Assembly (NCBI GenBank): GCA_050250795.1
Contig: JBFWNZ010000025.1
Location: 1-20,469, forward strand
Source of the DNA: JBFWNZ01 sp050250795
GTDB taxonomy: Bacteria > Pseudomonadota > Alphaproteobacteria > UBA8366
Reading direction: 5' to 3'
DNA: 20,469 bases
A program made the translations under genes and the position numbers. Positions 8,730 to 14,880 of the stretch are shown in pieces (the stretch's first letter is position 1; every line of letters starts with the position of its first letter). The notes below the pieces were generated by a model, which saw only the letters and a list, made by a program, of their open reading frames with translations, was not told the origin of the DNA and searched no databases.

Positions 8730-9541
8730 GAGCCAGCGCACCGAAGCGGCCGAGCGCCAAGCACCATCCGGGCCGGTTCCGCAGCCGCCTGCTCGCGGCG
8801 GCAGGCGTCGTCGGACTGGTCGCGGTGCTGGCCGCCGGCGTATGGACATGGCGCTCCGGCCTGGGCGCACGCATGCTCGCCACAACCGGCGATGTCTGGT
8901 GGCAGACGACGAAAGCTCTGGGCCTGACGGTCGCCGATGTCCAGGTCGTCGGCCGCAAGGAAACGCCGCCCCGCGACATTCTCGCCGCGCTCGATGTCGG
9001 ACGCGGCACCCCGATCCTGACCCTGGACCCCGCCGCCGCGCGCGAACGGCTGCTGCACCTCGGCTGGGTCAAGGATGCACATGTCGAACGACGCCTGCCC
9101 GACACCATCTTCGTCCGCCTGATCGAGCGGCAGCCGGTCGCGGTGTGGCAGCATGGCGGCGCATTCGCCTTGATCGACGCCAAGGGCGAGATCATCGGCG
9201 GCCATGGCATCGAACATTACGGGCATCTGCCGCTGCTGGTCGGCGGGGACGCGCCGCCGCATGCGGCCGCGCTGCTCGCCATGCTGGCGGCCGAACCCGA
9301 TCTGATGGCCCAGGTCAAAACCGCAATCCGGGTCGGACAGCGGCGCTGGAACATCCAACTGGCCAACGGCATCGAAATCCGGCTGCCCGAGGTCGATGCC
9401 GCGCTGGCTTGGCGGCGCCTGGCCGAAATGAACAAGGAGCAGAAGCTCTTCGCACGCAATATCGCGGCCGTCGATTTCCGCGCCCGGGACCGCATGATCG
9501 TCCGGATGCGCCGGGAATCCGGCGCCGGCGAGGAGACCTGA
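8717..9541 (+). CDS. ftsQ: FtsQ, cell division protein
   Basis: Bitopic inner-membrane protein that links early divisome parts to the FtsB/FtsL and FtsW/FtsI complex. Of 274 residues, the first 24 are strongly basic and cytoplasmic (many Arg, Lys and His), followed by one membrane helix at about 25-44. The periplasmic POTRA domain follows at about 70-140, with VADVQVVGRKETPPRDIL and then the typical GWVKDAHVERRLPDTIFVRLIE stretch near its end. The rest is the C-terminal beta domain. The start ATG at 8717 overlaps the ddl coding end by 13 bases and is the only start that gives the short basic leader before the membrane helix. Position between ddl and ftsA confirms identity, which is otherwise hard for this poorly conserved family. 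Confidence 0.94.
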   Translation: MRRLRASAPKRPSAKHHPGRFRSRLLAAAGVVGLVAVLAAGVWTWRSGLGARMLATTGDVWWQTTKALGLTVADVQVVGRKETPPRDILAALDVGRGTPILTLDPAAARERLLHLGWVKDAHVERRLPDTIFVRLIERQPVAVWQHGGAFALIDAKGEIIGGHGIEHYGHLPLLVGGDAPPHAAALLAMLAAEPDLMAQVKTAIRVGQRRWNIQLANGIEIRLPEVDAALAWRRLAEMNKEQKLFARNIAAVDFRARDRMIVRMRRESGAGEET

Positions 9542-9588
9542 CGGCATGCATCCTGCATCGAACCTCCAGCAGAACGGAGCGCATTGAC

Positions 9589-10821
9589 GTGGTCGAAAAG
9601 ACGGTCGTAGCGGCCCTCGACATCGGCACGACGAAGATCTGCTGCTTCATCGCGGAAGTCGACGAAGCAGGCCAGATCCGCGTCGTCGGCATCGGCCATC
9701 AGGCCAGTGCCGGGCTTCGGGCCGGGACCGTGATCGAGATGGGTCCGGCGGAGCAGGCCGTGCTGTCGGCGGTTCATGCCGCGGAACGGATGGCGGGCAC
9801 CACCATCCGGGCCGTCGTCGTCAGCACCTCCGGCGGCCAGCCGCAGAGCCGCACCGCCCTGTTCGAGGTGCCGATCGACGGCGCCGCCATCGGCGACCGC
9901 GATATCCGCCGCGTCCTCGAACGCGGCGGCATGGCACCCCAGCAGGACGGCCGCTTTACCTTGCACGCCATTCCCGTCGGCTTCGCCGTCGACGGCACCA
10001 ACGGCAGCCGCGATCCGCGCGGGCTGCACGGCCGCATGCTGGGCGTGAAGCTGCATACGCTCACGGCCAATATCGGAACCGTGCGCAACCTGTCGACCTG
10101 CGTCGCACGCTGCCATCTGGACGTCGCGGATTTCGCGCTCGCCCCTTATGCCGCGGGCCTCGGCGCCCTGGTGGACGACGAGATGGACCTGGGCGTCACC
10201 GTCATCGACATGGGCGGCGGAACGACCTCGGTCGCGGTGTTCTGCGACGGCGCCCTGGTGTTCGCCGACAGCGTTCCCATCGGCGGCAGCCATGTCACCA
10301 ACGACATCGCCCGCGGCCTGTCGACCCCGCTCTGGGCGGCCGAGCGCGTCAAGACTTTGCATGGCAGTTGCCTGCCGACCCCGTCCGACGAACATGAAGT
10401 GATCGGCGTGCCGCAGGTGGGCGAGGAAGAAGACGAGCAGCAATATCCGAAATCGCATCTGGTCCGGATCATCGCGCCGCGCGTGGAAGAAACGCTGGAA
10501 CTCGTACGCTCGCAGCTGGTCGCCGCCGGAGCCGACCGGCTGGGCGGCCGGCGCGTCGTCCTCACCGGCGGTGCAAGCCAGCTTCCCGGCGTCCGCGAAC
10601 TGGCCGGATTCATTCTCGACAAGCAGGTACGTCTCGGCCGGCCGATCGGCGTGACCGGCCTTGCCGAGGCAACGCAGGGGCCGGAATTTGCGGTCTGCAC
10701 CGGGCTCCTGTCCTACGCCGTCGACGATCGCGGCGAAACCAGGCCGGGGGCTGCCAGCTCCGGCGAACCCCGGACGAACTGGCTTGGCCGCATCGGAGGT
10801 TGGTTCCGTGAGAATTTCTGA
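9589..10821 (+). CDS. ftsA: FtsA, actin-like Z-ring membrane anchor
   Basis: Actin-like ATPase that tethers FtsZ to the inner membrane and recruits later division proteins. The 410 residues show the phosphate-1 motif ALDIGTTKICC from residue 9, the 1C (SHS2) insert typical of FtsA, the phosphate-2 motif VIDMGGGTTS, and the adenosine-binding VVLTGGASQLPG. The final 15 residues (TNWLGRIGGWFRENF) form an amphipathic helix with Trp and Phe on one side, the membrane-targeting sequence. No ATG lies in frame near the 5' end. GTG at 9589 is chosen because GGAG at 9576-9579 lies nine bases upstream and the protein then starts just before the first strand. A 47-base gap separates it from ftsQ, the first real gap in the cluster. 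Confidence 0.95.
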   Translation: MVEKTVVAALDIGTTKICCFIAEVDEAGQIRVVGIGHQASAGLRAGTVIEMGPAEQAVLSAVHAAERMAGTTIRAVVVSTSGGQPQSRTALFEVPIDGAAIGDRDIRRVLERGGMAPQQDGRFTLHAIPVGFAVDGTNGSRDPRGLHGRMLGVKLHTLTANIGTVRNLSTCVARCHLDVADFALAPYAAGLGALVDDEMDLGVTVIDMGGGTTSVAVFCDGALVFADSVPIGGSHVTNDIARGLSTPLWAAERVKTLHGSCLPTPSDEHEVIGVPQVGEEEDEQQYPKSHLVRIIAPRVEETLELVRSQLVAAGADRLGGRRVVLTGGASQLPGVRELAGFILDKQVRLGRPIGVTGLAEATQGPEFAVCTGLLSYAVDDRGETRPGAASSGEPRTNWLGRIGGWFRENF

Positions 10822-10825
10822 CCCC

Positions 10826-10887
10826 GGCGCCGCAAGGTGCCAAACACCATCGTGCCACACAACCCGACCGGCCGATCCCTTCGGGGC
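10826..10887 (+). other. Structured leader of ftsZ: two small stable-loop hairpins
   Basis: The 132-base gap between ftsA and ftsZ begins five bases after the ftsA stop codon with GGCGCC, a GCAA loop and GGTGCC (10826-10841). This is a six-pair RNA stem, one pair being G-U, closed by a GNRA tetraloop. Some 35 bases later CCC-TTCG-GGG (10877-10886) forms a short stem with a UUCG loop. Neither is followed by a run of T, so they are not standard terminators. They may protect or process the ftsZ message; this is inference. I see no convincing promoter in the gap: a TTGACC at 10907-10912 has no acceptable -10 element at the right distance. Confidence 0.35.
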
Positions 10888-10953
10888 TACGGGCGGCGAA
10901 CGCGACTTGACCAACGTATCTTTGTTTGAACCGCTGGAGCGGAGGGCTTCGAC

Positions 10954-12660
10954 ATGACCATCACACTCTCTATGCCCAAGCCCGAAACCGAGCTGAAGCC
11001 GCGGATCACCGTGGTCGGCGTCGGCGGGGCTGGTGGCAATGCCGTCAACAACATGATCCGCTCCAATCTGGAGGGGGTCGAGTTCATCGTCTGCAATACC
11101 GATGCCCAGGCTCTCGGGCAGTCGGAAGCGGACCGCAAGGTTCAGCTCGGCGCGACCCTGACCCAGGGTCTGGGTGCCGGCTCCCGTCCGGAAATCGGCC
11201 GGGCAGCCGCCGAGGAGGCACTGGACGAGCTGTTCAGCCATATCGGCAGCACCCACATGCTGTTCATCACCGCCGGCATGGGCGGCGGTACCGGTACCGG
11301 CGGGGCTCCCGTGATCGCCCAGGCGGCGCGCGAGCAGGGCATCCTGACCGTCGGCGTGGTGACGAAGCCGTTCCACTTCGAGGGCATGCACCGCATGCGT
11401 TCGGCCGAAGCCGGGATCGAGGAACTGCAGAAGTATGTCGACACGCTGATCATCATTCCGAACCAGAACCTGTTCCGGATCGCGAACGAGAAGACCACCT
11501 TCGCCGACGCCTTCAAGATGGCCGACGACGTGCTCTACTCCGGCGTCCGCGGCGTCACCGACCTGATCGTGATGCCGGGCCTGATCAACCTCGACTTCGC
11601 CGACATCCGTACGGTGATGAGCGAGATGGGCAAGGCGATGATGGGCACGGGCGAGGCAGAGGGCGAGGAACGTGCCATCAAGGCCGCGGAATCCGCGATT
11701 TCCAACCCGCTGCTCGACGACATCACGATGAAGGGCGCGCGCGGCGTGCTCATCAACATCACCGGCGGCCTGGACATGACGCTGTTCGAGGTCGACGAGG
11801 CGGCGAACCGCATCCGCGAGGAAGTGGCCGGCGAAGCGAACATCCTGTTCGGGTCCACCTTCGACGCCGCCATGGAAGGCAAGATGCGGGTCTCGGTCGT
11901 CGCGACCGGCATCGATGCGAACGAGGCGATGCAGCCCCGCCCGCAGACCCAGCCGACGGCGCCGATCCGTATCACGCGGCCCATCCCGGCGGCCCGCCCG
12001 GCGGCCGCGCAGGCTGCCCAGACTCCGGCGGCTCAGGCCCCGGCGGCCATGGCGAACGCGCCCAAGCCCGCGCCGGAGCCGGCGCAGACCTGGACCGTCG
12101 AGCCCGAGATGCCGTCGCAGATCGCCGCGGAGAGCCCGATGCCCGCACCGGTGCAGCCGAAGATGCCGGAGGCGCAGACCGAGCAGCCCCGGCCGCAGCA
12201 GGCGACCCAGGACATGCGCATGGAACCGCGGCTCGGCCAGCGCACCTCGTTCATCCCGCCCCGCCCGGCCATGCCGAGCGATCCGGCACCGACGGAGCAG
12301 GCACGGCCCGATCCGTTCGCCATGGCGGACTATGAGAATGCCGGTGCCGCACCCGCACCGGCGGCCCGCCGCAAGCGTCGCAGCCTTCTGTCGCTGATGA
12401 CGGGCAATGAGCGTCCCCGCGAAGCGACGCCGCCGGCGGCCCGCGATCCCTACACGGGCGAGCCGACGGGATCGGCCAATCGCGGCTTCCGGATGTCGGG
12501 CGGTCCCGCCGCCGCCATGGCGACGGGTGCGGTCGAACCCGCACCGAGCCAGCCGAGCCTGCACGGGCTCGATCCGTCGGAACGGGCCTCGATGTCCGAT
12601 GCGGAGCGCGAAATGCGGGATCTGGAAATCCCGGCCTTCCTGCGCCGTCAGGCGAACTAA
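10954..12660 (+). CDS. ftsZ: FtsZ, tubulin-like division GTPase
   Basis: GTP-dependent polymer-forming protein that builds the Z ring at mid-cell. The GTPase core covers about residues 15-325: VGVGGAGGNAVN from 21, the tubulin signature GGGTGTG at 110-116, and the synergy loop NLDFADI at 212-218. At 568 residues it is much longer than E. coli FtsZ (383), because of a linker of about 230 residues rich in Pro, Ala and Gln (328-555). Long linkers are usual in alphaproteobacteria. A basic cluster RRKRR followed by SLLSLM lies at 472-481. The tail DLEIPAFLRRQAN (556-568) is the conserved peptide that binds FtsA and other partners. The ATG at 10954 has GGAGG at 10941-10945. A perfect hairpin follows the stop. 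Confidence 0.98.
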   Translation: MTITLSMPKPETELKPRITVVGVGGAGGNAVNNMIRSNLEGVEFIVCNTDAQALGQSEADRKVQLGATLTQGLGAGSRPEIGRAAAEEALDELFSHIGSTHMLFITAGMGGGTGTGGAPVIAQAAREQGILTVGVVTKPFHFEGMHRMRSAEAGIEELQKYVDTLIIIPNQNLFRIANEKTTFADAFKMADDVLYSGVRGVTDLIVMPGLINLDFADIRTVMSEMGKAMMGTGEAEGEERAIKAAESAISNPLLDDITMKGARGVLINITGGLDMTLFEVDEAANRIREEVAGEANILFGSTFDAAMEGKMRVSVVATGIDANEAMQPRPQTQPTAPIRITRPIPAARPAAAQAAQTPAAQAPAAMANAPKPAPEPAQTWTVEPEMPSQIAAESPMPAPVQPKMPEAQTEQPRPQQATQDMRMEPRLGQRTSFIPPRPAMPSDPAPTEQARPDPFAMADYENAGAAPAPAARRKRRSLLSLMTGNERPREATPPAARDPYTGEPTGSANRGFRMSGGPAAAMATGAVEPAPSQPSLHGLDPSERASMSDAEREMRDLEIPAFLRRQAN

Positions 12661-12671
12661 ACCGTGCCGTC

Positions 12672-12711
12672 ACGGCCGCCGCGACACAGTCTTCGCGGCG
12701 GCCGTCCCTCT
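12672..12711 (+). terminator. Hairpin after ftsZ, probable transcription terminator
   Basis: Left arm 12672-12684 (ACGGCCGCCGCGA) and right arm 12693-12705 (TCGCGGCGGCCGT) pair perfectly over 13 bp around an eight-base loop, beginning 11 bases after the ftsZ stop. The stem is almost all G-C. It is followed by a pyrimidine stretch (CCCTCTC) rather than a T run, so it is an imperfect intrinsic terminator; it could also stabilise the 3' end of the message. Its position marks the likely end of the division transcript. Confidence 0.7.
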
Positions 12712-12861
12712 CTCCGCCCGATACGCAAAAGCGGCGGAATCCCAGTAACAAAGCGCAATAAAGAGTGATTTGTCCGCGGAGTCCTGGGTTGCTACAGGAT
12801 TACCGTCGGCGCCGAATGAGCGAAGCGCCGGGACGGAACGAAAGCGTAGCGGGGCATTCCG
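12712..12861 (+). other. Leader region of lpxC
   Basis: Non-coding stretch between the ftsZ hairpin and lpxC. It is less GC-rich around 12745-12775 than its neighbours, as expected near a promoter. The best pair I can find is TTGTCC at 12770-12775 and TACAGG at 12793-12798 with a 17-base spacer, which is a weak match. A six-bp inverted repeat (CGGCGC at 12807-12812, GCGCCG at 12825-12830) lies further down. GGGGC at 12851-12855 is the likely ribosome-binding site. No small open frame here looks real. Confidence 0.3.
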
Positions 12862-13827
12862 GTGGGTCTTGTTTTCGACGGTCGCGATAAATCGGACGAT
12901 GCGAGCCACAGCTTGTGGCAGCGGACGTTGCGCGACAGCATCCATTGCAGCGGTGTTGGCCTGCATTCCGGCAAGCGGGTGTCCATGTCGCTGCATCCCG
13001 CGGCACCCGATACGGGTATCGTCTTCCGCCGCCTCGACCTGGACGGCCACCCCGAGATTCCGGCGCTTTACGACCGTGTCGGCGACACGCGGCTCTGCAC
13101 CACACTGACATCCGAGTCCGGCGTGCATGTGGGAACGGTCGAGCATCTGATGTCGGCCTTCGTCGGTTGCGGCGTGGACAACGCCGTCGTCGAGTTGAAT
13201 GCGGCGGAAGTGCCGATCATGGACGGCAGCGCCGAACCCTTCGTGTTCCTGATCGAGTGCGCCGGACTGGTCACGCAGACCGCACGGCGCCATGTCATCG
13301 AAGTGCTCAAGACGGTGGAAGTGCGCGAAGGCGACAAGATCGCGCGGCTGGAGCCCTCGGACGGCTTCTCCATCGATCTCGGCATTGCCTTCGGCAGCAC
13401 CGCAATCGGCGAGCAGAACCTCTTCCTCGACGTGACCGGCCGCGCCTTCAAGGACGAGATCAGCCGCGCACGAACCTTCGGCTTCCTGCACGAGGTCGAG
13501 GCGCTGCGTGCCGCCGGACTGGCGCGCGGCGGATCGCTGGAGAATGCGGTGGTCGTCGCGGGCGACCAGGTGCTGAACGAAGACGGCCTTCGCTACGCCG
13601 ACGAGTTCGTGCGGCACAAAATCCTCGATTGCATCGGCGACCTTTCCCTGGCCGGCCGTGGGCTGATGGCACATTTCAGCGGCTATTGCGTCGGCCACCG
13701 GATCAACAATCTGCTGCTCCGGGCGCTGTTCGCCGACCCCGAGGCATGGCGCCTGCGGCCGGTGCAGCTATCGACCGGACGGGCCGCGCCCCAGCTTCGC
13801 CAGGCCCCCGCCGCAATCTCCGCCTGA
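12862..13827 (+). CDS. lpxC: LpxC, UDP-3-O-acyl-GlcNAc deacetylase
   Basis: Zinc-dependent cytoplasmic deacetylase that carries out the committed step of lipid A synthesis, so the organism makes lipopolysaccharide. The 321 residues carry all catalytic positions known from E. coli LpxC: Glu94 and His95 in VEHLMSA (E. coli E78, H79), His252 and Asp256 in RHKILDCIGD (E. coli H238, D242), and His279 in GHRINN (E. coli H265). SGVGLHSGK at 30-38 is the conserved N-terminal stretch. The start is a GTG at 12862 with GGGGC six bases upstream. An in-frame TTG at 12913 would remove 17 residues and begin nearer the usual family N-terminus, so the start is not certain. lpxC after ftsZ is an old and widespread arrangement in Proteobacteria. 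Confidence 0.96.
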   Translation: MGLVFDGRDKSDDASHSLWQRTLRDSIHCSGVGLHSGKRVSMSLHPAAPDTGIVFRRLDLDGHPEIPALYDRVGDTRLCTTLTSESGVHVGTVEHLMSAFVGCGVDNAVVELNAAEVPIMDGSAEPFVFLIECAGLVTQTARRHVIEVLKTVEVREGDKIARLEPSDGFSIDLGIAFGSTAIGEQNLFLDVTGRAFKDEISRARTFGFLHEVEALRAAGLARGGSLENAVVVAGDQVLNEDGLRYADEFVRHKILDCIGDLSLAGRGLMAHFSGYCVGHRINNLLLRALFADPEAWRLRPVQLSTGRAAPQLRQAPAAISA

Positions 13828-13857
13828 CAAAAGCCTACGCCGTTCCGGCCAACCTGC

Positions 13858-13889
13858 TTGTGGGAAACAGGCAGCGGCGATGCTATATA
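13858..13889 (+). promoter_or_regulatory. Putative promoter for bamD-recN-ligA
   Basis: TTGTGG at 13858-13863 and an extended -10-like TGCTATATA at 13881-13889 stand out as one of the few AT-rich runs in this GC-rich region. With TGCTAT as the -10 element the spacer is 17 bases; with TATATA it is 20. It lies 30 bases after lpxC and about 120 bases before bamD. A GGGAAAC at 13862-13868 overlaps the -35 element and resembles, loosely, extracytoplasmic-function sigma sites. That last point is speculation. Confidence 0.45.
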
Positions 13890-13915
13890 TGGGTCCGGTT
13901 CCGATCCGGCCGACA

Positions 13916-13961
13916 GGATGTTCCATCCGACCATGACGGTGATCCACCGTCCCGCGGTGGA
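13916..13961 (+). other. Two hairpins in the bamD leader
   Basis: Two inverted repeats lie between the putative promoter and bamD: GGATG-ttc-CATCC (13916-13928) and TCCACCG-tcccg-CGGTGGA (13943-13961, seven perfect pairs). The second is followed by AACTCCC, not a T run. They could be leader structure in the bamD message or the weak end of an lpxC transcript; the sequence does not decide between these. Confidence 0.35.
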
Positions 13962-14011
13962 AACTCCCTTGGTCGTGCATTCGGCCGGCCGACACTTTCG
14001 ATGGATCGCCG

Positions 14012-14866
14012 ATGACCGTTCGCCGCTCTCGCCCTTCGATCCGCGCCCTCGTCTATGGCGTCGTTGCCTCGCTTCCCCTCATGCTCGCCGGTTGCGAGAC
14101 GATGGACAGCGTTTTCGGCCGGCCGGAAGACGAAGAAGAGCAGACGCGCGACCGGCCGGTCGAGGAAATCTACAACGCCGCGATGGATCACCTGCAGGCC
14201 GGCTGGTACGATTCGGCCGCGGAAAACTTCGACGAGGTCGAGCGGCAGCACCCTTACTCCGCCTGGGCAACCAAAGCCCAGCTGATGTCGGGCTACTCGC
14301 ATTATCTCGGCGGCAAGTACGACGAAGCGCTGATCGGACTCGACCGCTACATCGAACTGCATCCCGGCAGCCAGGACATCGCCTACGCCTATTATCTGAA
14401 GGCGCTCTGCTACTACGAGCAGATATCGGACGTGCAGCGCGACCAGAAGATGACCCAGCTGGCTCTGGATTCGCTGGATGAAGTGACGAAGCGTTTCCCC
14501 GGCACGTCCTACGCCCGCGACGCGCGCATCAAGCTCGATCTCACCTTCGACCATCTCGCCGGCAAGGAGATGGAGGTGGGCCGCTACTATCAGCGGCGCG
14601 GCGAGCATCTCGCCGCCATCAACCGCTTCCGCGCCGTGATCGAGAAGTATCAGACGACGACCCACGTCCCCGAGGCGCTGCATCGCCTGACCGAGAGTTA
14701 TCTCGCCCTCGGCATCACAGACGAGGCGCAGATGACGGCCGCCGTTCTCGGTCACAATTTCCCCGGCAGCGTCTGGTACGAGGACAGCTATGCCCTGCTC
14801 GAAGCCCGCAGCCTGCAACCGAAGCAGAAGCAAGGCTCGTGGCTGAGCTGGCTGTGGAACTGGTAA
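14012..14866 (+). CDS. bamD: BamD (ComL), outer-membrane protein assembly lipoprotein
   Basis: Outer-membrane lipoprotein of the Bam complex, which inserts beta-barrel proteins; BamD is essential in the bacteria where it has been tested. The 284-residue precursor has a basic N-terminus, a hydrophobic stretch and the lipobox LAGC with Cys28 as lipid-attachment site. After an acidic linker come tetratricopeptide-type helical repeats from about residue 52 (VEEIYNAAMDHLQAGWYDSA, then HPYSAWATKAQLMSGYSHY), the normal YfiO/BamD fold. The ATG at 14012 is the only start that places the lipobox correctly. It overlaps the TGA of a four-codon open frame that starts at 14001. recN begins 14 bases after the stop. 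lpxC-bamD-recN-ligA is a common alphaproteobacterial order. Confidence 0.95.
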   Translation: MTVRRSRPSIRALVYGVVASLPLMLAGCETMDSVFGRPEDEEEQTRDRPVEEIYNAAMDHLQAGWYDSAAENFDEVERQHPYSAWATKAQLMSGYSHYLGGKYDEALIGLDRYIELHPGSQDIAYAYYLKALCYYEQISDVQRDQKMTQLALDSLDEVTKRFPGTSYARDARIKLDLTFDHLAGKEMEVGRYYQRRGEHLAAINRFRAVIEKYQTTTHVPEALHRLTESYLALGITDEAQMTAAVLGHNFPGSVWYEDSYALLEARSLQPKQKQGSWLSWLWNW

Positions 14867-14880
14867 CGCCGGGCTGAGTC

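Noticed and set aside
9546..9559. Direct repeat TGCATC-C-TGCATC between ftsQ and ftsA
   Set aside because: Two copies of six bases with no further copies or flanking structure; easily explained by chance.
10907..10933. TTGACC as the -35 element of an ftsZ promoter
   Set aside because: At 16-18 bases downstream the sequence is CCGCT-like, with no acceptable -10 element; TATCTT at 10917 is too close.
9217..12564. A 1115-codon open frame on the - strand opposite ftsA and ftsZ
   Set aside because: It mirrors two certain genes and comes from GC-rich codons leaving few stops on the other strand. Its translation is low-complexity Arg/Gly/His-rich and matches no fold that I recognise.
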